A stretch of DNA of 64,000 bases, taken from positions 15,230,725 through 15,294,724 of the forward strand of contig JAPWDM010000001.1 of the NCBI GenBank assembly GCA_035578155.1. The letters are read 5' to 3'. This document shows positions 1 through 13,032 of this stretch, one piece after another. How positions within the stretch are numbered: position 1 is the first letter of the stretch; the number at the start of each line of letters is the position of its first letter. Position numbers and translations under genes: made by a program. The notes under the pieces are model-generated. The model worked only from the letters and a program-made list of their open reading frames with translations. It made no database searches and was not told the DNA's origin. Source of the stretch: Brachynemurus nebulosus. Taxonomy: Eukaryota; Arthropoda; Insecta; Neuroptera; Myrmeleontidae.

Positions 1-597
1 CTGATACTCTAATTTTTACTGTGTAAATCAGTAATAATCATCGAATATATTTAGTTCATGACCCCTTTAATGTACTGCTTAGTAAATACTATCTAATTTC
101 TGGAGACTCTTGTTTTTTGGTGTACTTCAATAATAATATTAGTAGATGAGGATTATTTGCGAAAAAATTAAACTATGCAATGCTGGATTTTTACTGGGCA
201 TTTTAGAATGCGTTTATATATATATTTAGAAACATCTAATAAACTGGAGATCACATACGACACTTAAAGTCCACACAATCAACTTCCCAATATCTCAAGG
301 GAAAAAAAATTGTACATGGTCATACAAAATCAAATTCTAGAGAATTTAACTTTCTTTGTAATTTTCTCAGTTCAAATCAAAAAAAGCAAAAACTGTTGAA
401 CCGAATTTTCATGAAGTTTCTTTCAGATTATATTGATGTTATTATATTCCAATTGCTATCTCAAAGAAGTTGATATTATTCTTCATTTGTGAGATACGGC
501 GTAACAAAAGATACGTAAAACACTGCAGAGACTTCGAAACCAAAACGAACATTTTGATTTTGATTTTTACACCAATTATAATAACTTCCTTATGTAT
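1..597. other. AT-rich sequence without recognised feature
   Basis: No gene, tRNA or structured repeat is visible. The only open frames are short and unlike any family I know. The stretch ends at the 8-bp duplication of the hAT element that follows. Confidence 0.6.
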
Positions 598-605
598 TGG
601 GAAGC

Positions 606-794
606 CAGGGCCGAATCTAGAGAGGAAGGTAGCGGGGGCACGTGCCCCTGGCGCCAGGTTTTAGGGCCGTCACAATTAGGTATACCACGTTTTTTCTTTT
701 GATCGTCACTTGGTTTTTGGAAGGAAAAAATTTTGAAGGAAATATTTATTTTTCAACGCTGCCCCGGACGCCACTTCAGTTAGGTCCGGCCCTG
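606..794. mobile_element. hAT-type miniature element (MITE), 189 bp
   Basis: The element starts CAGGGCCG and ends CGGCCCTG, perfect 8-bp inverted termini. It is flanked by a perfect 8-bp direct repeat TGGGAAGC at 598-605 and 795-802. An 8-bp duplication with CAGGG ends is the hallmark of the hAT superfamily. The interior is far more GC-rich than its surroundings (for example the GGGGGCACGTGCCCC palindrome near the left end) and has no transposase, so it is a non-autonomous copy that needed an enzyme in trans. Intact duplications suggest it is not very old. Two short open frames that overlap it are accidental. Confidence 0.9.
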
Positions 795-802
795 TGGGAA
801 GC

Positions 803-3800
803 TAATAAAGAATACAAACTTCTACACCAAACCATTTAACGAATTCAAATAAAAAATATTAAAAACCTAGACTCAATTAATAGAAGACATGATTACGCAC
901 GTTTCGACTAATATAAATACTTACTTACATTTTACATTTTCGCTACTTTCTGTTATCTTTCCTTTAACCTCTATTACTTTTCTATATCATGATTCATAAA
1001 AAAAAAATAAACTGTATACACCTTGTTATATGTCTATGTAGTTAGAATAAATGCGTATAAAATCGTCAATAAATATGTAAATAACGTTTTACATTAAAAT
1101 AAAATGCGCCTGTTCAAGTAAAAAGTAATTTAATTGATGATTAGATACATATATATTTCTAAATAATTGTTTAATACGAAATTGACATTAATGAACAATA
1201 TGTAACATGTACTAAGTGAGGTGCTCAAAGTACCTACCCACTTCTACACACATAACGTACACCTATCTATGGTGTAAGTTGCAACATATTAAAATAAATA
1301 ACGGGCGATCACTTACTAGTAATGTGGCAGTGACATAAGAATTCATTTACATTTACATGAGTTTAAATTAATGGACAGAGCCGTGAATGAAGTTGTAAGA
1401 AAGTGCATCGATTTGAGCATTTCTCTTGCACTCTTAAACATAAATGTGTGTGCCACTGTCCAGAAGGATCCAGCGAGGGGAGGCGGCCGGGACGGGACAC
1501 AATCAACTCTTGTGTCTTGGTTGACTATCTATGAATGCGATAAAAGTTCATTTATTACATAATCACATGCACATACATGTAAGTAGCTGAAAAATTGTAG
1601 ATATTGTCAGTTACAAAAAGGCAAGGTTGGATTTAACCTGTTAAACGTTTCACTGATCATAATTTTCGGGAGCTCAATTTTTTATTTTAACACTTGGTCT
1701 AAGCGTCATTATAAGGGTTTACTCTGATAGGGCTCTGATAGTGAATCTGTTTTGAATTCGACTCCATTTATAATTGGTGAAAAGAGGTAAGAGAAATTAA
1801 GTTTCACGTAAATTGTCTCAGACTAGAGAGAGGTTCGAGACAGAGTTTGATACAGCGTTATGTACAAGGGAAGTTAGTAAGTGTACTTTAAAGCTATATT
1901 CAGTATTAAGACTCAGTGAATGGGGTATTTTATATACATATTAAGGAAAAACATTCAAAATAATTTTTAATGAAAATTTATAATAAAAGTAATAACTTAT
2001 TATGCTAATTCATCCTAACAATTATTATTTAATTTAAAAAAAATTAATTATAAAAGTAATTTCTTAGCTACTAACCACGTAATGTACGAAACGGGCTCTG
2101 ACGTCATGTTCTCTTATACTTTAACATTATCTCCACTAGAGTCGCTACATTAAATACCGGTTATCAAACATAACTATGAAAGTTAATCCAAATTAATTAA
2201 TTACAAAAAGAAAAGAAGTCAACAATTTCTTTCCTGATGTCACTGACAGCTTATGAACGTTTTCTTTTATTTTTGTTACCGAGGCCAAATTTGTAATTCT
2301 TGTACCGATGGAATCGACAGGATCACTCCTGCTCGCCTCGACACTTACATATAGCTAACATAAACAAATTTTAGCGTTTTTTAAAAAAAAATAATTAAAA
2401 GGTAAAAAATATGAAATGTTCACAATGTCTCAATCAGATAAAACTTCAACACCCTGGAGGGTATAAGCCTGAAATCTGAAGCAAGCTTGAAGTGGTGTCT
2501 ATTTATTATCCAAATTTTATTTTAGGTTCCCGGTTTTCCATCATCCAAACATTGTACTTCTCTCACAATCAGTGAACATTAATTTTATATTTCATTTCCA
2601 TTGTATATTTTATTCTGATTTGTATCTAAATCAATATAATTTATATTTATTGGAAAAATATTATATTCCATTTAAGCTTTTTTAATTGATGTCATTAAAG
2701 AAAAAGTGTTAACCGGAAATAAAATTCGACTACAAAAATAGATACTATTTTGGATTCTAAGAGTCTAGCAAGTTTCAGGTTAAAAGGGATATATCTGGTT
2801 AAAAGGTCCTCATATATGGGCCTAAATTCAACTCTGCTTGTCACTGAATGAATGTGTTTTACTGTTTTAAGTTATCTTGAAGTCAAGATATATCCTGGAT
2901 CGTTTCATTCCATTAATTTTTAAAAAAAATTAAAAACCCAATCATGTATATTATCGGTTAAATAACAGTACAAGAGGTTAATTAAAAAGTTTTTTTTTTT
3001 TTTTTTTTTAAATCGGAAAACATCAAAACATAAAAATTTTACATTAGGTACTTACTACACGATGCGTGTTATCAATTCCAGAAGTGTAACACCGTCAATT
3101 TAAACTTGTCGAGAGTCAATACCTGTGTGTGATGAAATATGTAGTTACCTACAAAAGTAACACACTACAGTGTAGTGGTGCAATGTTATGGATGCGGACG
3201 TACCCAAACACTCTGTTTAAGAGGTATAAAATTTTTATTTGAATTATCACACTGAAATTCACGATTTGGTGTTTGATACATAACGTACATACATGTACTT
3301 GATGTAATGTTACAAAACTATGTAAATAACATATACATACATATATATGTATAGATACGAACTTAATGCAATCGAAACGTGAGTTTTTAATTGGATATGT
3401 AGTTGGAAATGGATGGAGATCGCAAACCATATCCACTTTGGGTGTAAAACTGAACCAATCAGATCAGAACAGTGGATTTTGTTTTCCGATTTTTTTTTAT
3501 TTGGTCGCTCTAAAGACATATCAACATTCATTCTGTTTGACATTAACAAACATTCCCCTTGAGATTGTCCAGGAAGTGCAACATGGTACATTACATCAAA
3601 CTCTTCGTCTTTACTATACGGTGAGACATGGTGAAGCCGTTGCGATTGCCGTTGAACGATTCATTTGTCTGTACTCTCGTAGATACTGTATCTTATTAAA
3701 CATGCATATAATTTATTTACAACGAATCTCTTCTCAACTCGCTTTTCTGTAGCCGTCTCTTCTATCTCTCTGAAAACTCAAATTGTACAATTTATTTTAT

Positions 3801-6800
3801 CAACACCAGTCAGCATCATTCTCCCACTGTAATGTTTGTGTGATTACTTAAATGTTAAATTGTTGAAAAGCTTTAGCTGACGTTAGGGAACAATTTTTAT
3901 ACCACTTAAATATATTATGTTATGTACACCGGTAAATATCTGCACGAAGTAGATGGCTTATTTTATTAATACCTATGCTATAGTGAAGTATTAGGGAAAT
4001 AGATTTAAATGTTGTTGGATGATACTGCAGCAGTAGGATTACACGGAGATTTTTATTGACATCTTTTCTTTTTATTATGATTCCCTGTTACTGTTATTTT
4101 ATGCGGTTACCTCGATATGAATATTTAACAACTTCTTTAACGTCCAAGTCTTTTTGATGATATTTTTTATTCTTCTCCCTTTAGAAGAATATTATTCTCA
4201 GGAGCTTAAGCTAGGTTTAGTACATCCAATAGTAATTTAAATTTTTCTCCCTCGATATTTCTACTATTGTTGAAGTAAGGCAGAAGTTTCGTCGTTGAGG
4301 GATTAATTTAAAAGAATCTTTTCACATCATTAAATATAAATTTGTCACCTGTATCTATCCATATTGGGTTTCTTTTCTATATAGTCCAACCGAATTAGCT
4401 TTTTTCAAAATTTAAATCAAAGCAAAAAAGTTTATTCGACAGATAAATACAATACGAATCCACAGACCAAAAATAAAAATCAATCGAAAGTCAGCGGGGT
4501 TTCAAATAAAACTGCCTAACACAAAAAAAGAAAAAAGTTTTTCGTGTTTAAAAAGAAAACTTGAACTCATTAATGTAAGTCATTAATGTAAGAAATGTGT
4601 GCAATAAATAGAGGAAGAGAATGAGCCCTAATCAAAGCGCCCAGTGATTCTGCTGCGAATTTCAAACAACCGTGAACAAAAATTAACTACGAACATTCTA
4701 ATTAACATCAAATGCTGAAATTTGGATGTGTTTAAGTTTTAATGTTCCTTAACCTACCCTCTAAATTTCAATCCGAAATACCAATTAGTTTTTGCATATC
4801 GTTGACTTTTGCAAAAAAACTGCACATTTTTCAAACTAACCTAAAAAAAAATTTTAGCTGATATACTAAAGTATTACACTACAATTTGTGTATAACACAA
4901 ACCTTTTGAGGGACCGGAAAAAAAACTGTCTCTGAATTTATTATTTCTCAGTAATTTTTATATATTAAAAGAGAGACTTTCTTCACTTTATAATATCAGA
5001 TTATTTCGTGTCGTGGAAATCTTTATTCAAATTTATTTTGAAGAACGGGTAGCTTTAAGTAACTAAAAACAAAAAGATACAAAATGTTCTTTTATTAGGT
5101 TACCGGAAATATCTTCAAACAGTAAGTACGTGTGTAATCTATTAATTTTTGGACAAACTTTTTGCTTGTTTAGGCGCACCCGTTTATAACCAAAACCATA
5201 AATTTTATTCTTCTAAACTGAAGTAGACGACAAGTCTGTAAGTGTGTTTGTTGTATACTGACAAACTTAATTTATTGTACAATTGAAAGAAAAAAAAAAC
5301 CACAAATTATTATTCAAAAACAATTTTTACCATAATTTTTTGTATTTTATATACATTTTAGTAAAGTGACGGTGGGTGACATCATCAAATCCCGTTGTTT
5401 GTTTACGTGAAACATTAATTTCAAATGAGAAATAAACACAAACACAATGTATTTAAAGAAAAATAACTGCACAGCGAAATGTTCACACAATTACCATTTT
5501 AACATCCTACCTGGTACGTAGCCTAGCGTTTGTTATCTGTTTCTGTCCGTAAGTCCAATGGTGTACATGAATTGGTCATTAATTATAATATCATTTTAAT
5601 TGTTTATCTATCCATGCGTAAAAACCATTGTTACATTCTTTTCTTTTTTCTTATAGCACAAGTTTTGTGGATACACATATACACCACATTTAGTATTATA
5701 CATAATATAATAACATTGGTGGCATTTACCTTATTTAAAAGTGAGTAGTGGAAAAAGATCGTAATATAATTAAAATGATATGACAAAATCAGATGTTCCA
5801 CTGAATTAAATACATTTATTTAAAAATGTCAGAAAGTTAACCATTTATTTTCACATGTTACCACGGTGGTCTTCAAGTGTTGTGTATTATGTTTATTGAA
5901 TGCGTAGTTAATTTAATTTTGACGTGGAAACGTCTACGCGACCCGGCAATTATTTGGTAAAAAAAGACCGTAGAAAACATTTTTGACGTTAGGATATGGT
6001 TGAACAATATTCTCAAGTCTCAAGCGATATTAGGTTGCATATGCCTTGCTTCCTTACATTCAGATTACCTTGACAATGTTACGAAATAGTAACGAACGAA
6101 ACCAGTCTTAATCTTATAGTCGTCTTTCAGTTTTGAATTTTTTGCAGGACAAAAACCAATATCAATATACTATACTCTAGCAAAACCAAAACTCAAATGA
6201 ACAAGATCAAGAGAAAAGCAAGACTTGCTAAATATAATTTTACAAAAAAATTTCCAATATAGTTTTGTTAACTAATAATTTATTAGAATGTCAGAAAAGT
6301 TTTTAAAAATCTTTATCACAAAAAAATTTAAAAATGCAAGAGTCAATAAAACTGATCTTGCTCCTGCAATATTTTTGAACAAGACCAGGATTAAGATTGC
6401 ACTTTAAAAGACTAGCCAGTACGAGTAATACCAAGACTTTTAACGTAAAAACTGGATCAAAACTAAAATTACTATGGTTTAGCATTTGTTCATCATTACT
6501 ACAAACTGTTACTACAAATTGTTTTGAAATCTAGAAAAAAATAGAAATTTGTCAATGGAGACTTCCCTTATTTTCGCTCACAGCCAACCTCCTAAAAAAT
6601 GGTAAGATCTAGTTTTATCGCAAGTAGAAGATGAGAAGTGTTTCTTTAAAGGTATTGATAGGACCTAAATAAATTATGAATGCAAAATGCAACATTTTGG
6701 TCCTAAAGTAATTCACTGTTGAAAGATTCACTTTATGAAATTTCACCTTAAATATTGAAATAATACTTTTTGAGTTATAATTACATTGTCTAATTTCACT

Positions 6801-8210
6801 GTTAAAATAACTTTACCACTTAATGCGTTTTCAGTCTTCCGATCATTTTCAGAGTAAACTGATAGTTTTGCTGGTTTTCCCAGTATACATTCTTCCTCCT
6901 ACATACTATTTTTCACTATAAATCTCAAAAAAAAAAATTCATTTATTAATTAACTCCCAAGATGGTCAAAAGCTTGAAAACACGTTAAGCTATCAAATTA
7001 TTTTGATAGTGAAATTAGACCAAGTATGTAATTACAACCTTAACTATTACTTCAATATTAATGGGATTACGTAGTTTATCGAAATTCCCGTATACATAAA
7101 TCATGTATGAGTCACCAAAAAGGACTAAATTGTTAAAAGGACAAACATTAACTAAAAAGGCTTGTGCATATTTTTGGTTAAGGTTAATAAATTGGAACAA
7201 TAAGACCATTATCTTACCACAGACTAAAAAAAATAATTTAAATTTACACTTAGCCATGTGTCTCTCTTACAGAAAAAAATTGCATTAAAAAATGAACACA
7301 ATTGAAAAGAACCTGTCACCAATATTTATTTATTTAACTTGTATAGGCGCATATGAGTACAACTATTCCCATTGTACACATAAAATACAGCACAAAAGCC
7401 CATTTTCTGCACTGTATTGAATTGATATTCTGATTAAACGATTTACGTACACATATTATTATAGGTAGATTCTGAATGAAATACATAGATCGTCACCATC
7501 ATCCCCCCAAAAAAAATGAACAGCAGATTGATGACGACAGGGCAGTAAAGCAAGCAGGGGATGGATGTGTAGTGAGTGAAAACGAAGTGACTATGATAAT
7601 GTAATAAACTGTGGCACTTGCTACCGGCCGGATGCTTCCCTTGAGTATTCAATCTTCATCCCGGATATATTATTGATACTGAGAGGGTAGCATACACGTA
7701 CGAATGAGGGTGGTGAATTTATTTGTTATAAGGGATATTCACAGATGTATTTCTATCTACATAGATTATTTATGTTAGGAACATTTATCAGACATGTATC
7801 CTTACCACCATAGTCCTTATGTAATCATCGAAGGAGGGTAATATGCTAATAAATATTTCTCCTTTTAAGTGTGTATGGAATTATTGAATAGTATTTAATA
7901 AACTGATTGTATGTAATAAAAACTTTATAAGTAGAGAGGAATAGTGGTTTAAACGAAAATTATTATTGGTAACTAATCAGTGGTGAAATATATTATGTAT
8001 GTACATAATTTTCGCATAAATTTTTATTGACATTGCTGCTTTTATGATTTTAAAAAGTATTATAAAATTTTAACTGAAAATGTTAATCTGTTCAATTCAT
8101 TTTTATGTAAATATGAACAATTACATACATCAAAGATATATTTGAATTATACCAAATTTCGATTCAATTTTAATTAACAACGGATTACAGTTCTGGAATT
8201 AGTAGGATGC
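803..8210. other. Long AT-rich stretch, no convincing gene
   Basis: Apart from homopolymers (T-run at 2990-3009) and a 13-bp doubling of CATTAATGTAAGT near 4568-4593, I find no transposon ends, RNA gene or recognisable exon. A 128-codon open frame at 3366-3752 on the plus strand has open frames on the opposite strand too and no recognisable domain, so I treat it as chance. This may be intergenic or intronic DNA. Confidence 0.5.
2990..3009. repeat. Poly-T homopolymer, 20 nt
   Basis: Uninterrupted T run. It could be a slippage-prone tract or the A-tail of a minus-strand retroposon, but no retroposon body is recognisable next to it. Confidence 0.9.
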
Positions 8211-8213
8211 AAT

Positions 8214-8427
8214 GGGTCTATTGAATAAAAAAAAGTATTTACTTTTACTTCCTATTTTTTAAGTTTTTACTTAAATAAAACAGAAGTGATTACTTAAAAA
8301 AAGAGTTTACCCTTTTTTAGAGTAAACTTTTTTTAAGTAATCACTTATATGTTTTTATTTAAGTAAAAAAAAAAAAACTTAAAAAATAGGAAGTAAAAGT
8401 AAATACTTCTTTTTATTCAATAGACCC
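8214..8427. mobile_element. Palindromic MITE, 214 bp, GGGTCTATTG ends
   Basis: Nearly the whole element is one inverted repeat with arms of about 100 nt around a short centre near 8316. The termini GGGTCTATTGAATAAAA and its complement are matched. The trinucleotide AAT flanks both ends (8211-8213 and 8428-8430), suggesting a 3-bp duplication. A 3-bp duplication with GGG ends recalls Harbinger- or Zator-type elements, but AAT is not the usual TWA of Harbinger, so the superfamily is left open. No coding capacity. The arms contain repeated TACTTAAA-type motifs. Confidence 0.75.
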
Positions 8428-8628
8428 AATGTATTAAAAGTGATAGACCAAAGGTTAGAACTAAAGCCTTATGAAACAAAGATTATTTTGAAGTTTTGTT
8501 AACAACTCTTTTGTGAAACTTACTCGTCATTAACCGCTTTTTTTGCGCCATTGCAAGTAAACTTTCGTACTCTAATTGATCTTGTTTCATTATAAGGTAT
8601 TTTTGGTCATATACTATAAATTACAGAA

Positions 8629-8737
8629 GGAATGGTTTAAAATAATCACCAGTTTACCATAAAGTCTTTAACCATTAAATCCATTAAGTGGTTAATTTTA
8701 CAGCAAACTAGTGATTATTTTCCAAAAAACCATTCCG
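8629..8737. mobile_element. Small inverted-repeat element (GGAATGGTTT ends)
   Basis: GGAATGGTTT followed by AAAATAATCAC at the left is mirrored at the right by GTGATTATTTT and AAACCATTCC. A second nested hairpin (TTAACCA / TGGTTAA) fills the middle. CTATAA occurs just outside both ends (8614-8619 and 8741-8746), but its spacing from the inverted repeat is unequal, so the duplication is not secure. Superfamily unknown; a non-autonomous DNA element is the best reading. Confidence 0.6.
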
Positions 8738-8746
8738 TCTCTATAA

Positions 8747-10088
8747 TGGTTTCAAAAATTGTCCTAATCTACCTGAATGAACTTATTACGCGAATAAGCT
8801 CTCTTAATATCGTCGTGCTCCAATTTTTCATCCCAACTATAGCCTACCGACCATTGGACAGAAGAGCCTGATTGGCTGACAATCAAGCATCATTTTGGAA
8901 GAATACAATTTTGAACGAACTACTTTTTGTTAAAACTCGTTCCCAACCGTTCCTGTAGCTGACGGTATTCAGAAAGAGTTCTATAATAAGTGAAGTTGTT
9001 AAGGACTATGTTGTAGTTTTAAAAAACAAATCCATGATTCCTACTGATAAAAATATTTACATTTTTCTAAATATGCCTAACGTTATTATCGTGCAAATAA
9101 ATTAAACTTGAATTTCCATTGAAATTCAAAAAAAAAAAAATCAATAATTTATAGGCGAGTAGGGTGTTAGATATGGGATGCTGTATAGATCGGTACAGAA
9201 CACACCAGCGTGCTGCTTGTTTAGCTACATCTTAACACAGATAACAGCTCCATTTAAACCAGTATTTATTACTCGGTTGGATAAGATGTTGCTGTTACAT
9301 AAAAACTGTAGATATTAATTACTCCAGTTAATAAGTGCTATCTAATGTACATAAATACATGCATTTCAATTTTTTTTCTCCCGATATATTTTAGAATAAT
9401 TATTTAAAACGATTTTAATAAACGTCTATGTACGCGAGGTAAGGTCACACAAAGGTTACTAAACTGACATATAGTCCGTCGATATTGGTACGGCCGTGGT
9501 CGGTGTTAAGTGTTAAAAAAAGAACCGTACGTACATCATTGCAATGAGCGGTACGGTACCTACAGTGTTAGGTGGTTTAGAGTTAGGTTAATTTACACAT
9601 TAAAGTGAAGAGATCGACTGACGTAAAATCAATTTTCACACATTGATTTTATTTCCGTTTAACTCATATTAATCGTTATTAATTGATTTTATTAAATTGA
9701 TAATATATTGCATAATTAATTAATAATAATTTTACATATAAAATAAAATGAAAACATCCTGTACTGCAGTTTAATTTCTTTCCGTAAGATTAATTAACGA
9801 AGGTTAACATTCGGTTGGAGAAAAAAGTTTTGATGTGACTTACGTGTAGTTACGTAGAGATATAGATGATTTTTGAAAATATGAAAAAATGTTAAGTGTT
9901 CGTAATGGCCGACTAATGGTGTTTTCCGCCCAGCTGAATAAATGAAATTATAAAACGGATACGTACCAATATGTATTACCGAATGGTATACCGTTTGGCG
10001 TTTAGGATATTACGGTATAATTCGAAGATTTTTAAATGGACTAACGGTGGCCCGCATAAAATTATCTGAATTATGGATCAAATTACGT
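8747..10088. other. AT-rich stretch without recognised feature
   Basis: Only AT-rich DNA and short homopolymers are seen. The segment near 9470-9590 is somewhat richer in CG dinucleotides (GTACGG repeats) but shows no open frame. Confidence 0.5.
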
Positions 10089-10092
10089 TTAA

Positions 10093-10719
10093 GGTGAATC
10101 GATCACTTGAAATTTTCCAAGTTTAAAATTTGAAATTTTAGTAGGTATATCATAGAGAAAGATATGATGCATTCACTAACACTATTTTGAATAATTTCGG
10201 ACGTGTAGTTTAGAAGAAATAAATTTTCAAAGTTAGAATTTTTAACGTACGAGTAAATGGCAAAGAATGACTAGAGGTGAATCAGTGGTATGTATTTAAG
10301 TAAGTTGTGTCATTAAAAACCAACTTTAAGATGACTTTCAAAAAACTGAAAATTATTTTCTTTTATGTTTTTGAAATTTTGAATCATTAAAAAACTATTT
10401 TGTTTAATATTGGACGTTTAGTTATTGTAATAAATAGAAAAAAACTATAAAAATCTTATTTTATACTAATACACCCATAATATATTTGTGTACGTTTTAG
10501 TTATTATATGTGCGTACACGTCACTACCAGAATCAAATTCATTACTTTTAAAATTATTAAAATTAGAAGATTGAACAATAATCAAATATTAATACTGTTA
10601 CATGTATTATAAAATTTAAATTATTTTTCTACACATAAATTATATTTATTTATAGAGAAAAAAATATAGACTTAATATAATTCATTTGTTACAAATTGTT
10701 CAATACTGATCGATTCACC
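10093..10719. mobile_element. TTAA-flanked element, 627 bp, GGTGAATCGATCA termini
   Basis: TTAA at 10089-10092 and 10720-10723 brackets perfect 13-bp inverted termini GGTGAATCGATCA / TGATCGATTCACC. TTAA duplications are typical of piggyBac and Kolobok; the GG start fits Kolobok better than the CCC start of piggyBac, and resembles the GGTGATGG end of the larger element at 26889-27685. There is no transposase frame. The interior is AT-rich (TATA, poly-A) and strongly decayed, so part of the length may be later insertions. Confidence 0.6.
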
Positions 10720-10723
10720 TTAA

Positions 10724-12335
10724 ATAAGATATTTTGAAATTCTGTACAAAATACGGCCTTCTCGCTACGGCCTACTGATAATTTTAGTATTACTTTAATT
10801 TCTGACATATTTTGAGGCGTCAGAGCTCTGGAGCACATTTCTAAACTCGCATTAATTTGTTTCAGAGTTTCAATAACATTTGAACAAAATCTAGTCAAGA
10901 TCCTTGCAGCTGTTTATTTTGGTTTTCAGAATCCTAGGGAGCAATATCAATCTTACATTCATTTTTTCAAGACCTCAGCAAAATTTGGTAAAGAAAGGTC
11001 CAACCGTTTACTCTTTACCCTTTTTAGGCATTTTATTTTAAAAATTAAAATTCTACAGTATCCGTAATAGTTATTATAAACCAACATGTACTGAAGGTGC
11101 ATGCCAAAGTTGAAGTCGACTGGATAAATAGAACTCGTGATATCATGTCGAGCAGCTTAAAAAATTAGTTTCGAGAAAAATGCATTCAAAGCTTTGAAAT
11201 AAAATACTTCATACTTGCACCTATCGTATTCAAATGGCTATGATTTTATTAATTTTCAAAATTTTTAAATCTTTTTTTAGGCACATATTTTCAAAGATCT
11301 CTACTTTTCTAGATCTGGATTAATTTTTTTTTATTCAAACGTCAAATAAATTGTGATAAGGGATTTTAAGGTATAATTTTAATAAGATTCTGATCAAACT
11401 GGATGTTAGGATAAATCAACGTCAGATGTGTTTTCTTGAAATAAGCAGCTGTTTAACCCATAGTTGGTAGAACATTTTTAATTAATATGTTGTCATCAAT
11501 AAAAAAAAAAAATAACATAAATCTGTGTACGCACATTCCCTGTCATAAGCCCTACTTTTTAATTGAAAAAAATATGAGCAATAATTAATTACGTATGATA
11601 AAAAAAAAAAAAACACACGTGGAACAGGAACTAAAAAATCGACCAGGAAATTGAAATCTAAAAATAGTTGTTGTCGTTTCTATGTAACATAAGAGTTTGC
11701 TGCTCGAACAAACATTCATTCTAGATTAATAATTTTTTTATAAGTATCGTTATTTAAAGCCGGGGGGTTGGACGGACGGATGGATGCTTGTTATTTTTTT
11801 ACTGGCGCACAACACAATCACATAGTCTGTTTTTGAATATGATGAATAGCATTTGAAGTTTATCCCCGCGAGGCTCCTTCCGTTTTTATCATCCGAGCAC
11901 TCTACTCTATACTACACACTCGACGCCTTCTGTTCTAGCAGTAGTGTGCTGTGCTGTGCCTGCTGCCTGCATATGGTTAGATAATGAGCCCGGGGCTCTC
12001 TTCTCAACTTATAGAACATACATCATGTCAAATACACCCTCTATAATGTACTATATACGCAACGCACATTTATCTAAATACATGTTGCAATCATTTCGTT
12101 TTTAAACGTGCGTACATTTAAATGGATGTAAGTATCTGGACTGGAAATGGAAATCCTCCGGAGATGAGCACATGTGTTCTAGTACCGCGCGTACTGCAGT
12201 ATCTATTATATGTAGAAGTAAAAGCTAAATGCACTTTTTTAACTATTAGTAACGATAATAATAAATGCCATTAATGTTATTTTAAATTAACCATTATTGT
12301 TCGATGTATTTAAATCATTAAATGCGTTTCTCTTT
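10724..12335. other. Gene-free stretch with a GC-richer island at 11755-12200
   Basis: Most of it is AT-rich. From about 11755 to 12200 the composition changes: GGACGGACGGATGGAT, GTGCTGTGCTGTGCC, CCCGGGGC and CCGCGCG motifs appear in a short span. No open frame explains it. It could be an untranslated first exon, a promoter region or a conserved regulatory element of a distant gene. That is inference from composition only. Confidence 0.35.
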
Positions 12336-12430
12336 AGTGTTCCGTATCAAAATTTGTAAGATGGAACACTTATGGAACTACTTCGATGTTGATCCGTCCG
12401 ATGTCATAGGTGATTTTTCTTGAAATCATT
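12336..12430 (+). repeat. Dispersed repeat fragment (TTCCGTA family), copy 1
   Basis: This segment (starting near GTGTTCCGTATCAAAATTTG) aligns with the reverse complement of about 25840-25930: both read a TTCCGTAYCAAAATT block, then a GGAACAY / AGAACAT block, then GAACTACTTCGATGT or its variant, then a CCGTCC block. The layout (TTCCGTA followed by CCGTCCGTC) matches a type of interspersed repeat familiar from many insect genomes. Boundaries are not sharp and no coding function is seen. Confidence 0.6.
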
Positions 12431-12589
12431 CAACGTAAAAATTACCAAAATTTGAATAGAGATCGAGTGTGGTGACCCACTACTAAGGCTGAAGTTTAAT
12501 TTTAATTCTTGGGAACCAATTTCAGGGAGTAATCAGGGAGTAAGTGGGAAAGGACAACTCATTGACGCACATAAATTCAAACTTATGAT

Positions 12590-13032
12590 ATTTTAGCGAA
12601 TTTTCGAATTGAAAATTCGAAAATTCAGCTATTACAGTCACGATAATGGCGCGACTTGAATCCGAGACTATGATAGAAACTTGTTTTGAGGTCCCTAGAA
12701 ATTGAAAATGACATTCACTAAAATTTATATATATATAAATAAATAAAAATAAAACATCCTATTTTTGCGAAATTTAGTGTAAACGTTAGAAGTCCAAAAA
12801 TTTTAGATGAGTTCTTTAGCCAAACACTTCCAATGCCAGGAAGCTCCAAATAAATGTTTTTTTTTGCAAAGATTTGGATTTTTTACACCATGACAAAGAA
12901 CGGTAAAATCGCATAAGATACGTTTTTGAAACATTATCCTATGTAAAAGGGTTTTCGAGAAAAATTGATTTTTGAGAACGAAAATTCGCTTTGTTATGCA
13001 AGATGTTGGGACAGAGGTATTTTGTTTTTTGG
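12590..13032 (-). repeat. Dispersed repeat family R1, copy 1 (reverse orientation)
   Basis: Read on the minus strand it runs from an AAAATACCTCTGTC start through TGCATAACAAAGCGAATTTT, TTTTACATAGGATA and TTCCTGGCATTGG blocks, a short TA tract, TTTCTAGGGACCTC, and a GTAATAGCTGAATTTTCG end. The same ordered blocks occur at 24078-24418 and 58524-59152 on the plus strand, so this is a genuine repeat family of about 450-630 bp. No intact reading frame is shared. The block with CTAAATTTCGCAAAAATAGG has the form of motifs often seen next to microsatellites in insect repeats. An open frame at 12803-13048 on the minus strand lies inside it and is not conserved. Confidence 0.8.

Noticed and set aside
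3366..3752. 128-codon plus-strand open frame
   Set aside because: Overlapping open frames on the opposite strand and no recognisable domain.
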